Positions 10,057 through 20,255 of a stretch of 64,000 bases of DNA are shown here, piece by piece; the first letter of the stretch is position 1; each line of letters begins with the position of its first letter. A program made the position numbers and the translations under genes. The stretch is from an uncultured Alphaproteobacteria bacterium (lineage in GTDB: Bacteria; Pseudomonadota; Alphaproteobacteria; HIMB59; GCA-002718135), in contig CACIIL010000002.1 of the NCBI GenBank assembly GCA_902586695.1, forward strand, positions 1 through 64,000, written 5' to 3'. The notes under the pieces were generated by a model. The model had not been told where the DNA came from, searched no databases, and saw only the letters and a program-made list of their open reading frames with translations.

Positions 10057-10676
10057 AATTTTATAGTCATGGTCTGTTTCCGATGGCTGATAGTAAATCA
10101 AGTGAAATAGTAAATTTATATCAACCAAAAAAACGTTTTTTAATTCCAATTAATAAATTTCATGTTTCAAAAAAATTATTTAAATTATTTAAAAAAAATA
10201 CTTATACTTTTAAAATTAATAATAATTTTGAAAGTGTCATTTCAAAATGTCAATTAGCTAATAGAAAAGATCACGGCACATGGATTAATGAAATTATTTT
10301 GCATTCTTACATAAATCTACATAAACAAAAAATGTGCCATAGCGTTGAGTGTTATGATAAAAATAAATTAGTAGGTGGTTTATATGGGGTGCATATTGGA
10401 GGGTGCTTTTTTGGTGAAAGTATGTTTAGTGATTTAACAAACACTAGTAAATTTTGCTTACTTTATTTAATAGCTATTTTGAAAAAAAATTTATTTTTAC
10501 TTCTTGATTCTCAGTTTTATAATGAACATCTACTTCAATTTGGAGCATATGAAATAAGTAATGAAGATTATTTAAAAAAATTAAAAACAAATCTTAAATA
10601 TTTAAGAAAATTTATTTTTGTAGATGATTTTCATGAGGTTTTATCATTACTGCAACCTAATAACCATAAATCATAA
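10032..10676 (+). CDS. aat: Leucyl/phenylalanyl-tRNA-protein transferase; start codon uncertain (ATC 10032 or ATT 10035; ORF track uses ATG 10083)
   Basis: GGLYGVHIGGCFFGESMFS motif; in-frame residues upstream of ATG 10083 read IISHENLLEFYSHGLFP(M), matching the usual GxFPM N-terminus. Confidence 0.85.
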   Translation: MISHENLLEFYSHGLFPMADSKSSEIVNLYQPKKRFLIPINKFHVSKKLFKLFKKNTYTFKINNNFESVISKCQLANRKDHGTWINEIILHSYINLHKQKMCHSVECYDKNKLVGGLYGVHIGGCFFGESMFSDLTNTSKFCLLYLIAILKKNLFLLLDSQFYNEHLLQFGAYEISNEDYLKKLKTNLKYLRKFIFVDDFHEVLSLLQPNNHKS

Positions 10677-11008
10677 ATAGGATGCTGTAGAGGAGTTACG
10701 TCAGGAGAAGAGGATATCATCCAACCTTTGTAAATTGATTTACTTTCGTCTTGAAAATTATCTTTTATATCAATTAATACATAATCTTCAGGAATTTCAT
10801 CAGGTGGTTTAGTAAAACATGCATAAACCTTAATATTAAGTGTCCCAATTAAATCAGAGTCATTTACTGCTATAGTTTTTGTAGTTAGTTTGTTTGATAT
10901 CTTATCTAATAATTTAAAATTTGCATATTTCTTTTGCAAAGGTTCAGACAATAATTGATTAGAAAAAAATAAAACTATTAAAAAAAATTTAAGGAGACCA
11001 AGATTCAT
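10631..11008 (-). CDS. DUF2155 domain-containing protein, putative exported; ORF track starts at 11074
   Basis: MNLGLLKFFLIVLFFSNQLLSEP signal-like start, YACFTKPPDEIPEDYVLIDI, GWMISSSPDVTPLQHPIYDLWLLGC. Confidence 0.8.
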   Translation of the reverse strand: MNLGLLKFFLIVLFFSNQLLSEPLQKKYANFKLLDKISNKLTTKTIAVNDSDLIGTLNIKVYACFTKPPDEIPEDYVLIDIKDNFQDESKSIYKGWMISSSPDVTPLQHPIYDLWLLGCSNDKTS

Positions 11009-11342
11009 AATCAGCCTTAATCTGACCTGGTTTATAATCTTTAGATAAAGGATTTGATGGAGGAAAATGAGCATCCTTTGTGCCAGTCATGTTTTGTTTA
11101 TGATCTTTCTGCCATGGATATTTATGAGAGTAATTAATTGGTGGTTGATCAACTGATTTATGAAGCCAAGCGTGCCAATGAGGTGGTATTTTAGATGCTT
11201 CAATTTCTCCATTAAAGATGACCCATCTCTTTTCTTTTAAATTATTCTGAACTTTACTATTTGTATAATATTTATTACCAATATCATCCATTCCAACAAA
11301 CTTACCATATAGCCATGTATATAATTTTGTGCCAAGACTCAT
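10989..11342 (-). CDS. NADH:ubiquinone oxidoreductase 17.2 kDa-like subunit (NDUFA12 family); ORF track starts at 11378
   Basis: MSLGTKLYTWLYGKFVGMDDIGNKYY, RWVIFNGEIEASKIPPHWHAWLH. Confidence 0.88.
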   Translation of the reverse strand: MSLGTKLYTWLYGKFVGMDDIGNKYYTNSKVQNNLKEKRWVIFNGEIEASKIPPHWHAWLHKSVDQPPINYSHKYPWQKDHKQNMTGTKDAHFPPSNPLSKDYKPGQIKADYESWSP

Positions 11343-11344
11343 AA

Positions 11345-12397
11345 TTACCTTATATCGTCTAATGATGATAGTTTCCAATTAATTTTTTTATTTGCAAAAA
11401 AATTTTTAATCTTAATATTTCCTTCTGCAGTATATTCTGGAATATCTAAATTATTTTTAACCAAGGTTATATAATCTGTATTAATATCTAAATCATAAAA
11501 TTTTGGACCATTAACCGATGAAAATGTTTCCAAGTTTTCTAATGCACTCTCTTCTTCAAAAATACTAGCATAAAGTTCTATAGAACAGGGTGAGGAAAAT
11601 ATACCTGCCTTTAGTAAATTATTTTGTTGTTTATCATTGATATGATGAGGAGCAGAATCTGTACCTAAAAAAAATTTATTATTATTAAAACAAGCTGCTT
11701 TTCTTAACGATAAAAGATCTTTCTCATTCTTAACAACAGGCATACAATAATGGTGTGGATTTATTTTATCATTTTTAAATACATCGTTTTTTGTTAGCAA
11801 CATATGATGAGGTGTTATAGTTCCTGCTATATTATTATTTGTATTAACAAAATCTACACCATAATCACTTGATACATGCTCTAAAACAATTTTTAAATCT
11901 TTGAATGTATTTCTTATTTTATATAATTCTTCATCTATAAAAAATTTTTCTCTATCAAAAATATCTATATCTTTTCTATTTATTTCACCATGAATAAGCA
12001 AAACGCTATTTTCTTTTTCTAAAATTTCAAAGATGTTATAAATATTTTTTATTTCGCTAACTCCGTATTGAGAGTTAGTTGTCGCATTATTAGGATATAA
12101 TTTTCCACCGATAAATATATTATTTTGAAGTGCAAACTTAAAGTTCTCAATATTTAAATTATCAGTTAAATAACAAGGTATTAAAACTTGAAAATTTTCA
12201 TTTTTTGCATTCATCTCAATTTCTTTTTTATATTTAATAGCTTGATCAGATGAAATTATTGGTTTTGAAGTATTTGGCATTGCAATACATCTTCTGTTTA
12301 CTCTTGAGGAATATTTTGTAACTACACTAAGCATTTCATCTTCTCTAAAATGAACATGCCAATCATCGGGTTGTATAATTTTAATTGAAGTTTTCAT
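11345..12397 (-). CDS. pyrC: Dihydroorotase (PyrC type)
   Basis: QPDDWHVHFREDEML, AMPNTSKPI, LLIHGE, LEHVSSDYGVDFV, LGTDSAPH. Confidence 0.93.
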   Translation of the reverse strand: MKTSIKIIQPDDWHVHFREDEMLSVVTKYSSRVNRRCIAMPNTSKPIISSDQAIKYKKEIEMNAKNENFQVLIPCYLTDNLNIENFKFALQNNIFIGGKLYPNNATTNSQYGVSEIKNIYNIFEILEKENSVLLIHGEINRKDIDIFDREKFFIDEELYKIRNTFKDLKIVLEHVSSDYGVDFVNTNNNIAGTITPHHMLLTKNDVFKNDKINPHHYCMPVVKNEKDLLSLRKAACFNNNKFFLGTDSAPHHINDKQQNNLLKAGIFSSPCSIELYASIFEEESALENLETFSSVNGPKFYDLDINTDYITLVKNNLDIPEYTAEGNIKIKNFFANKKINWKLSSLDDIR

Positions 12398-13310
12398 TTA
12401 ATAATTTTTCACAATTTTGAAGTACAAAGTTTAGGCTAATTGAATTCATATATGATTTATTTTCATCAATATTTATAGACTTAAAATAATCAAGTTTTTC
12501 TTTAGTTCTTAATACTATATTTTTTTTTCCATAAGGTCCATACACTCTATCATTTGTTGGACCAAATAATGATATCACCCTAAGTTTGCTTGCAACAGAT
12601 AAATGCATTAAACCTGAGTCATTACCAACAAATAAAATACTTTTTTTCATATAAGCTGATGTCAAAGTTAAATCTAAACCAAATAAATCAATTATTAGGT
12701 CTTCATTTATTTCTTTTACCAATTCTTTATAAAATTTTGTTTTTTCTTTTGAAGATCCAACTAAAATAAATTTAATTTTATTAAATTTTTTTAATAATGA
12801 TTTCATAAGTAAATTATAATTTTCTATTGGCCACAATTTTGGGGTCCAATTTCCACCAGGGAAAATAACAATATGATTAAATGATCTGTCTAATTCAATA
12901 TTAGCTTTTTTTTCTTCATCATAACTAGTTGGTACAAATAAGTCTGAGCAATTAAAACCAAAACTAGAATTTAATTGATCTATATGATGAATATTATGTT
13001 GTTTTTTAAATATATATTTTTTTTTATTTCTTAAAATATATGAAATTAATGAAGATCTAAAATCTATAACAATATCCCATTTAGTGCCAAATGTGCTTTT
13101 TAATATATCGATCCAATGAAGATTAAATTTTCTTTTTTTTAATATTATTATATTTTCTACATTTTTATAGTTTTTTAATAATGGAGCAGCTGTAGGTCCA
13201 ACAATAAAAGTGAGTTTAGCATTTTCATTTTGATCAATAAAATGCTTAAATACTCCTGATGAGAGAATAGTATCCCCTATTAAGTTTGAGCAAATAAATA
13301 AAATTTTCAC
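12381..13310 (-). CDS. Glycosyltransferase family 9 (LPS heptosyltransferase-like)
   Basis: NLIGDTILSSGVFKHF, FPGGNWTPKLWPIENYNLLM, FVGNDSGLMHLSVASKLRVISLFGPTN. Confidence 0.85.
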   Translation of the reverse strand: MKILFICSNLIGDTILSSGVFKHFIDQNENAKLTFIVGPTAAPLLKNYKNVENIIILKKRKFNLHWIDILKSTFGTKWDIVIDFRSSLISYILRNKKKYIFKKQHNIHHIDQLNSSFGFNCSDLFVPTSYDEEKKANIELDRSFNHIVIFPGGNWTPKLWPIENYNLLMKSLLKKFNKIKFILVGSSKEKTKFYKELVKEINEDLIIDLFGLDLTLTSAYMKKSILFVGNDSGLMHLSVASKLRVISLFGPTNDRVYGPYGKKNIVLRTKEKLDYFKSINIDENKSYMNSISLNFVLQNCEKLLNENFN

Positions 13311-13355
13311 CAGAATTTCATTACAATTTTATAATTAGCATATATATCTTATAAT

Positions 13356-14189
13356 ATGAGTGTGCCACACTTTTATAAAAATAGAAATTCTAGATTTATA
13401 TCACTTGAAGGTGAGGATAGTTCTGAATTTCTTCAAAATTTAATTACTAACGATATTAATAAATCCAGAAATAATAATATTCTTTACTCTTGTTTATTGA
13501 CACCTCAAGGAAAATTTATCTCTGATTTCTTTATTTTTAGATTAAATGAAAAATTTATATTAGAGACTCATTCTTTTTTTTATGAAAAATTGTTACAAAA
13601 ATTGAAACTTTACAAACTAAGATCAAAAATATTAATTAATGAAATTGATTACATGCACTCTTATTCAATATTTGGAGATTTACAAAAACATGAAGGTGTA
13701 TTATTTTTGTTTTCTGACCCTAGAAATAAAAATATAGGTAATAAATTAATTCATAAATCGCAAAATCCAGAAATTTTAAATGATTTTATTGAAATAGATG
13801 AAAACAAATACCATGAAATATTAATTAAAAATACGGTACCTCTTTCACATTTTGATTTAGAAGAAAATAAATCCCTACTTTTAGAGAATAATTTTGATAA
13901 TTTAAATTCAATTTCTTGGGATAAAGGCTGTTATGTTGGTCAAGAATTGACAGCAAGAATGAAATATAGAGCTTTATTAAAAAAAAGAATATACTCCCTT
14001 ACATTAAAACAAGGTTCTCCAAAATCAAAACAACCCATTAAGGAAACTGGAATTGATGTAGGAAAAATCATTAGTGTCAAAAATAAATCTATATTAGCAA
14101 TGTTAAAAATTGACATTGCTGAGAAAAAGATACAATCAAGAGAAGCAATAAAAACTATTGATGGATTAGTTTTAGATTTTGTTATTTAA
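13356..14189 (+). CDS. ygfZ: YgfZ/GcvT-like folate-binding protein
   Basis: GEDSSEFLQNLITNDI, LLTPQGKFISDFFIF, WDKGCYVGQELTARMKYR. Confidence 0.88.
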   Translation: MSVPHFYKNRNSRFISLEGEDSSEFLQNLITNDINKSRNNNILYSCLLTPQGKFISDFFIFRLNEKFILETHSFFYEKLLQKLKLYKLRSKILINEIDYMHSYSIFGDLQKHEGVLFLFSDPRNKNIGNKLIHKSQNPEILNDFIEIDENKYHEILIKNTVPLSHFDLEENKSLLLENNFDNLNSISWDKGCYVGQELTARMKYRALLKKRIYSLTLKQGSPKSKQPIKETGIDVGKIISVKNKSILAMLKIDIAEKKIQSREAIKTIDGLVLDFVI

Positions 14190-15321
14190 AATATTTCTTT
14201 GAGGCAAATATAATAGGCAAGACAAATAAAAATATAATTAACATAGGAAAAAATATTGAGTTGACTCCATAATTATTTGCAACTATGCCTAACGTTGCTG
14301 GAGCACCCATAAATGTTCCATAAACAGCTATGGATACTATTGCTATAGCGGCCCCACTATCTATACCTTCAACTTTACCAGCTAAACTATAAGCAATAGG
14401 TATAATTGCCGAACTTCCAATTCCAAGTAAAGCAAATCCAAATATTGCTGTTATTACACCATCATAGGTAAATAATATGTAGAGACTTATTATTGAAGTT
14501 AAAAAGAGAATAGTTAATAGATTGTATACTCCAATCTTATCCCTAATCCAATCTCCACTTAATCTTCCTATAACCATAAAAATATTAAAACTAACTGTTG
14601 CTAAGCCGATAAGAAAACCATCAACTTTAATATAATCTCTCATATATAGTGCTCCCCATGAATCAACACTGCCCTCTGTTAAAGCATTTACCATGGATAT
14701 TAATGCTAAAACAAAAATTATTAATGGCCATATAAAAAAAATACTATGTTTGTTGCTTCTATTTTCTATTTTATCTGACTCAAGTCTCAAAACTATAAAA
14801 ATATTTATAGGTAATAGTATTATTACATAAACTAAAATATTATTTAAAAGACTTATATTCCATTCTAAAAATAAGCTAGTTACTATTGAACCTAATAGAA
14901 CTCCTAAGCTCCAAAAAGCATGGAAGCCAGACATCATTGATTTTTTTTCTCTTTTTTCAAGATTAGAAGCATATAAATTACAGCTAATTTCAAAACTTCC
15001 AAAACAAAGGCCAAACATAAATGAAATAATCATAAATATTTGCAATGAAGGAATAAATGGTGTTGGCAACCAAAGCAAATTTTGTAAAATACTTGTATAG
15101 AAAAGAATTGTTCTACAAGAACTCATCTTAATAAATTTATTAGCAAAAATCATTGCAATTATAGAGCCAATTGCAAATGTTGCCATTACTAAACCAATAC
15201 CAAAGTAATCAGTGTTAATTTGATCTTTAATTGTAGGGATTCTAATAGTCCAAAGACCTACAAAAAAAGCCATGATAAAAAATAATAACCTTGTAGCCAA
15301 TATATCATTAATAATTTTCAT
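14182..15321 (-). CDS. MFS transporter
   Basis: About 12 hydrophobic segments; FMFGLCFGSFEISCNLYA, MSGFHAFWSLGVLLGS. Confidence 0.8.
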   Translation of the reverse strand: MKIINDILATRLLFFIMAFFVGLWTIRIPTIKDQINTDYFGIGLVMATFAIGSIIAMIFANKFIKMSSCRTILFYTSILQNLLWLPTPFIPSLQIFMIISFMFGLCFGSFEISCNLYASNLEKREKKSMMSGFHAFWSLGVLLGSIVTSLFLEWNISLLNNILVYVIILLPINIFIVLRLESDKIENRSNKHSIFFIWPLIIFVLALISMVNALTEGSVDSWGALYMRDYIKVDGFLIGLATVSFNIFMVIGRLSGDWIRDKIGVYNLLTILFLTSIISLYILFTYDGVITAIFGFALLGIGSSAIIPIAYSLAGKVEGIDSGAAIAIVSIAVYGTFMGAPATLGIVANNYGVNSIFFPMLIIFLFVLPIIFASKKYFK

Positions 15322-15336
15322 AATTTAAAATTTTAT

Positions 15337-16716
15337 TTAATGAAAATACTTTTGATAAAATTGATTTAGATCTTTAGATGAGACTCTTTCCTGTTTCATT
15401 GAGTCACGATCTCGAATTGTAACTGAATCATCATCAAGTGTTTCAAAATCAACGGTAATACAAATTGGTGTTCCAATTTCATCGTGACGTCTATAATTTT
15501 TTCCAATGTTACCTGAATTCTCTAACATCACTCTTCCCAATCCAAGATTTTGCAATTCATTTTTAATTTTTTTTGCTTTAGCAACAATATGTTCATTATT
15601 TTTTTTCAAAGGTATAACTGCTGCTTTAATTGGAGAAAGATGTGGTTTTAATTTAAGGACTGTTCGCGAGCTTTCATTCTCTAGATTTTCTATTGTATAA
15701 GCCTCATTAAGAATAGCAAGTAATCCTCTGTCTACTCCAGCAGAAGGTTCTATTACAAAAGGGATATAAGAGTTTTTGTCTTCTAAGTTTTGAACACCTA
15801 ATTTAGTTGTCGAATGTTCGTTTTTTTTGACTTTTGAATTAATATTAAATTCTTTTTGATTTTTAGTGTGTGAACCTAAATCAAAATCAGTTCTATTGGC
15901 TATTCCTTCAAGCTCTTCTTTTCCGTGAGGAAATTTATACATAATATCTACAGTTGCTTTTGAATAATGCGATAACTCACTTTTTTCTACATCAACAGGA
16001 TATAAATTTTTTTTACTTACTCCTTGAGCTTCCCACCATTCAATTCTTTTATCGACCCAATATTTATGCCATTCGTCATCAGAACCTGGTTTGACAAAAA
16101 ATTCTAATTCCATTTGTTCAAACTCTCTCACTCTAAAAATGAAATTTCTTGGGGTAATTTCATTTCTGAATGCTTTTCCTATTTGTGCAATACCAAATGG
16201 CACAACCCTACTGGTTGCGTCAGTAACATTTTTAAAATTTGTAAAAATTTGCTGGCAAGTCTCAGGTCTTAAATAAGCAAAAGAAGATCCATCATCAACA
16301 GGCCCAATTGCTGTTTTAAACATCAAATTAAAAGGTCTAGGTTCTGTTAAATCTTTTAACTTGCAGTCAGCCAAAAAACCTCCTCCTTTAGGACATTCAC
16401 TATTTTCTAACTGATCAGCCCTAAATCTAGCTTTACACGTCTTGCAGTCAACCAATGGATCAGAAAATGTATCTTCATGACCAGACTGTTGCAATACTAC
16501 TGGAGCACTTAGTATAGATGCATCTAGGCCCTCAATATCATCTCTTTCATAAACCATTGATTTCCACCAAGCCTGCTTTAAATTGTTTTTTAGTTCAACA
16601 CCCATAGGTCCATAATCATATAGACCTTTGACTCCGCCATAAATGTCATTAGATTGAAATATAAAACCTCTTCTTTTACATAAAGAAACCAATTCTTCCA
16701 TTGAAGTTGCAGTCAT
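15337..16716 (-). CDS. glyS: Glycyl-tRNA synthetase, single-chain (homodimeric) type
   Basis: [79 protein letters not shown]. Confidence 0.93.
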   Translation of the reverse strand: MTATSMEELVSLCKRRGFIFQSNDIYGGVKGLYDYGPMGVELKNNLKQAWWKSMVYERDDIEGLDASILSAPVVLQQSGHEDTFSDPLVDCKTCKARFRADQLENSECPKGGGFLADCKLKDLTEPRPFNLMFKTAIGPVDDGSSFAYLRPETCQQIFTNFKNVTDATSRVVPFGIAQIGKAFRNEITPRNFIFRVREFEQMELEFFVKPGSDDEWHKYWVDKRIEWWEAQGVSKKNLYPVDVEKSELSHYSKATVDIMYKFPHGKEELEGIANRTDFDLGSHTKNQKEFNINSKVKKNEHSTTKLGVQNLEDKNSYIPFVIEPSAGVDRGLLAILNEAYTIENLENESSRTVLKLKPHLSPIKAAVIPLKKNNEHIVAKAKKIKNELQNLGLGRVMLENSGNIGKNYRRHDEIGTPICITVDFETLDDDSVTIRDRDSMKQERVSSKDLNQFYQKYFH

Positions 16717-16869
16717 TTATTCCTTTGGTTTATATTCTTTAGTTTTTGGATCTTTCTCTAAATCTATTGTTGTTTCATTTTTATTTTTTTTAATATGACT
16801 TCTTACTGAAATCATTTTGAAAATTAAAAAAATAAAAAATATTAATCCAATTAAAACAATAATTTTCAT
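16717..16869 (-). CDS. Small conserved-looking single-TM protein, 50 aa (absent from ORF track)
   Basis: Own reading: MKIIVLIGLIFFIFLIFKMISVRSHIKKNKNETTIDLEKDPKTKEYKPKE*; ATG overlaps the sppA stop (TAATG), directly upstream of glyS. Confidence 0.65.
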   Translation of the reverse strand: MKIIVLIGLIFFIFLIFKMISVRSHIKKNKNETTIDLEKDPKTKEYKPKE

Positions 16870-17693
16870 TATAATCCATATCTCGACCACATTATCATTT
16901 CTTCAAGCCTATTAAGTATATCATTACTATTTATAGAAGAAGAAAGCCGTTTTTGTAAAAAAGATTTTTTCTGATCAATAATCTTGATTTTAACTTTTTT
17001 ACCAAATTTTTCCATAAGTACTGAATTTATTGATCCTATACCATCAGCTAAACCCAACTCGACACCTTTTTTTCCTACCCAAAATAACCCAGAAAATATT
17101 TCACTCTCTTCAGAATGAGATATTTTTTTACCTCTTCTTTTCATAACATATTCAATAAAATTCTCATGAATTTGTTCTTGAATATTTTTTAGCCTATCAA
17201 TATCTTCTTTTTTTTCTTCTTTAAATGGGTCTAGGAAACTTTTGCTTTTACCAGATGTATAAACCCTTCTTTCAATTCCTATTTTTTTAATTAAATCAAC
17301 AAATCCAAATCCAGGTGAAATTACTCCTATAGAACCAACAATAGAATTTAGATCCAAATAAATCTCATCAGCAGCACAAGCTAGCCAATATCCTCCAGAC
17401 GCTGCTACATCTTCAACAAAAGCATAGACTTTTTTATTTTTTTCCTTAGCCAGATTTATTATCTTTTCTGCAATTAAAGAAGATTGTGTTGGAGAGCCAC
17501 CAGGAGAATTAATAATTAAAGCAACAGCTGGTGCCTTTTTATCTGCAAATAGTTTATCAACTAATTTTTCAATACCTGAAATTGTAAGTCCAGATCTAGC
17601 TATTCCAGCTTGTCCAATAACTCCCGATAATCGCAAAGTTGGAATATTTATATTTTTTGAGAAAAACTTCTTAAACACAGTGTTTAATAACAA
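16869..17693 (-). CDS. sppA: Signal peptide peptidase SppA-like (S49 family)
   Basis: INSPGGSPTQSSLIAEKI, VEDVAASGGYWLACAADEIY, SIVGSIGVI. Confidence 0.9.
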   Translation of the reverse strand: MLLNTVFKKFFSKNINIPTLRLSGVIGQAGIARSGLTISGIEKLVDKLFADKKAPAVALIINSPGGSPTQSSLIAEKIINLAKEKNKKVYAFVEDVAASGGYWLACAADEIYLDLNSIVGSIGVISPGFGFVDLIKKIGIERRVYTSGKSKSFLDPFKEEKKEDIDRLKNIQEQIHENFIEYVMKRRGKKISHSEESEIFSGLFWVGKKGVELGLADGIGSINSVLMEKFGKKVKIKIIDQKKSFLQKRLSSSINSNDILNRLEEMIMWSRYGL

Positions 17694-17808
17694 ATGTTAA
17701 TCTTTACTTAAAGAACAAATTGTATTCAAATAATTGAATTTTATATAAAAAAGTTTATCAAGACCAAATTAATCTATTAATTATATAAAATCATACTATA
17801 TTTGAATT

Positions 17809-18837
17809 ATGGCAGAAGTGATTCCAATTCTTAAACAAAAAGCTGATTTTGATGAGTGTATTAAAAAACTATCTGAATTGTGTAAAGGAGATCTGCATTC
17901 AATTAATACATTGATCCTTGAGAAATTAGATAGTTCTGTTCCATTAATTCAAGAAATTGGCAAATATTTAATTTTATCTGGTGGAAAAAGACTTAGACCA
18001 CTTCTAACTACTTCATGCTTCCATTTATTAAATAACGACTCTACTGATACTTTTAATCATATTGGTTTAGCTGCAGCTGTTGAATTTATACATGCAGCAA
18101 CCCTCCTTCATGATGATGTTGTAGATTTGAGCAAAGATAGAAGAGGTAAACTTACTGCAAACGAGGTTTGGGGTAATAAAACTAGTGTTTTAGTTGGAGA
18201 TTTTCTTTTTAGCAGATCTTTTCAATTAATGACAAAATATGGCAACTTAACAACACTCAAAATCTTATCCGATACCAGTGTAATTATTTCTGAAGGTGAA
18301 GTATTGGAAATAAGTAATGATAATAATCTAGAAATGAATGAAGATACATACTTTAAAATAATAAATGGCAAAACTGCTTCACTGTTTAGTGCAGCATGTC
18401 AGGTAGGTGGATTAATTGGAGGTGCAAAAATAAATCAACACCAGGCTCTAAAATCATTTGGTACAAATTTTGGGATGGCTTTTCAATTAATTGATGATGC
18501 AATAGATTATTCTTCAAACTCAAAATTGATGGGAAAAAATTTAGGTGATGATTTTAAAGAAGGTAAAATAACTTTACCAATTATTTTAGCATACGGAAGA
18601 TCTAATGATGAAGAAAAGCAATTTTGGAAAAAAGTAATTACAAAAACAAATAAAGAAGAAGAAAATTTTAATAAAGCTAGAGAATTATTGTTCAAATACA
18701 ATTGCATTGAAGATACCTTAGTTAGAGCTAATCATTTTGCAGATGTCGCTATTGACTCATTAAGTATCTTTAAAAATAATGAATATAAAAGTGCTTTAAT
18801 AAAGTTAATTGAAGAAAGTATAAAAAGATTATATTAG
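17809..18837 (+). CDS. Polyprenyl synthetase (octaprenyl/decaprenyl diphosphate synthase)
   Basis: GGKRLRPLLTTSCFHLL, LLHDDVVDLSKDRRG, AFQLIDDAIDY. Confidence 0.92.
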   Translation: MAEVIPILKQKADFDECIKKLSELCKGDLHSINTLILEKLDSSVPLIQEIGKYLILSGGKRLRPLLTTSCFHLLNNDSTDTFNHIGLAAAVEFIHAATLLHDDVVDLSKDRRGKLTANEVWGNKTSVLVGDFLFSRSFQLMTKYGNLTTLKILSDTSVIISEGEVLEISNDNNLEMNEDTYFKIINGKTASLFSAACQVGGLIGGAKINQHQALKSFGTNFGMAFQLIDDAIDYSSNSKLMGKNLGDDFKEGKITLPIILAYGRSNDEEKQFWKKVITKTNKEEENFNKARELLFKYNCIEDTLVRANHFADVAIDSLSIFKNNEYKSALIKLIEESIKRLY

Positions 18838-18841
18838 ATTT

Positions 18842-19225
18842 CTAATATTTTTCATAAGATTTAACTTCTACAATTTGAGATCCAAATTTTTCATTTATAT
18901 CTAGCTTTATTTTAGATCTCTCATCATTAGTAAAATATACAGAGCGAGCAAGATCTATAAAATTTTGATCAAAAATTTTATTTTTTTCACAGTCACGTAT
19001 ATCATCTTCTATGGCCCATAATTTAGAATTAATTTCAATTAATAAATCTAGATATATTTGAATATCATCTCTTTTTATATGATCATCAAGAGTTTTATTG
19101 AGTAAATCAATTTCTTGAGTAACTAATTTATTTTTTTTAGCATCTTTTATATTATTTTTTTTTATATGAAGAATTGAAATCTTGTCTAATAATTCACCTA
19201 AAGAGACTGGGGTTTTAATAATCAT
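18842..19225 (-). CDS. DUF6165-like protein
   Basis: IIKTPVSLGELLDKISILHIKKNNI; stop/start overlap with the upstream cupin gene. Confidence 0.6.
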   Translation of the reverse strand: MIIKTPVSLGELLDKISILHIKKNNIKDAKKNKLVTQEIDLLNKTLDDHIKRDDIQIYLDLLIEINSKLWAIEDDIRDCEKNKIFDQNFIDLARSVYFTNDERSKIKLDINEKFGSQIVEVKSYEKY

Positions 19226-19569
19226 TATTTTCTATTATAAATATCTTCAAATCGTTTAATATCAAGTTCATCCAGAGTTTCACCAAACCACATTTCAATT
19301 ACTACTAACTTTTGATGGCCCAAATTTGACAATCTATGCTTTGAGCCTTTTGGAATAAATATATTTTCATTTTCCTTTAAATTAAAAGTTTCGTTATCAA
19401 TAATTACCTCAGCGATTCCTTCAGCAATTAGCCAATGTTCTGATCGGTGATCATGGCTCTGCAAAGATAACTTATCTCCTGGATTTACAATAATTTTTTT
19501 TAAGGTATGTTTTTTACCTTCATCTAGGATCTGATATGAGCCCCAGGGCTTATTAACGATAGTTTTCAT
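19225..19569 (-). CDS. Stand-alone cupin, mannose-6-phosphate isomerase type II C-terminal-like
   Basis: KPWGSYQILDEGKKHTLKKIIVNPGDKLSLQSHDHRSEHWLIAEGIAEVIID, PKGSKHRLSN. Confidence 0.85.
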   Translation of the reverse strand: MKTIVNKPWGSYQILDEGKKHTLKKIIVNPGDKLSLQSHDHRSEHWLIAEGIAEVIIDNETFNLKENENIFIPKGSKHRLSNLGHQKLVVIEMWFGETLDELDIKRFEDIYNRK

Positions 19570-19607
19570 TATGAATGTGTAATATATATTATATAAATAA
19601 AATCAAA

Positions 19608-20255
19608 ATGATTAAAATAGCACCATCAATACTAGCAGCTGATTTAATTAATATAAAAGAAGAAGTTCAATTAGTTGATAATAATGGAGCTGAATATATT
19701 CATATAGATGTAATGGATGGCCATTATGTTCCTAATATTACTTTTGGGCCAAATATAGTTAAATCTCTTCGAGGGGTTACAAAAAAAGTACTTGATGTGC
19801 ACTTAATGATAAGTCCAGTTATAAATTATATTGATAGTTTTATTAAAGCAGGATCTGATATTATTAGTTTTCATCCAGAAGCAGATAAAGATTCAAACGA
19901 AATTATAAAAAAAATTAAATCAAATAATTGTAAAGCTGGCATAGCTATTCATCCAAATATTCAGGTCAAAGATATTATTCAATATGTAGGAGATGTAGAT
20001 TTAGTTGTTGTTATGACTGTTATACCGGGATTTGGTGGTCAAGAATTTATGAAATCTGAAGTAAATAAAATTTTAGAACTTTGTGAAATCAAAAAAGAAA
20101 AAAAACTTAATTTTGAAATTGAAATTGATGGAGGTATTAATGATAAGACTGCTAAGATCTGTAAAGAAAACGGTGCTGACGTGTTAGTAGCTGGATCTTA
20201 TATTTTCTCAAATAATAAAGATAATTATAAAACATTAATTGACTCACTTAGATAA
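19608..20255 (+). CDS. rpe: Ribulose-phosphate 3-epimerase (ORF track starts at 19575)
   Basis: MIKIAPSILAADL, HIDVMDGHYVPNITFGP, PGFGGQEFM, EIDGGIN. Confidence 0.95.
   Translation: MIKIAPSILAADLINIKEEVQLVDNNGAEYIHIDVMDGHYVPNITFGPNIVKSLRGVTKKVLDVHLMISPVINYIDSFIKAGSDIISFHPEADKDSNEIIKKIKSNNCKAGIAIHPNIQVKDIIQYVGDVDLVVVMTVIPGFGGQEFMKSEVNKILELCEIKKEKKLNFEIEIDGGINDKTAKICKENGADVLVAGSYIFSNNKDNYKTLIDSLR

Noticed and set aside
17694-17808. Divergent sppA/polyprenyl synthase gap as a riboswitch or ncRNA
   Set aside because: AT-rich with no stable GC-containing stem or known aptamer core recognised; best read as ordinary promoters.
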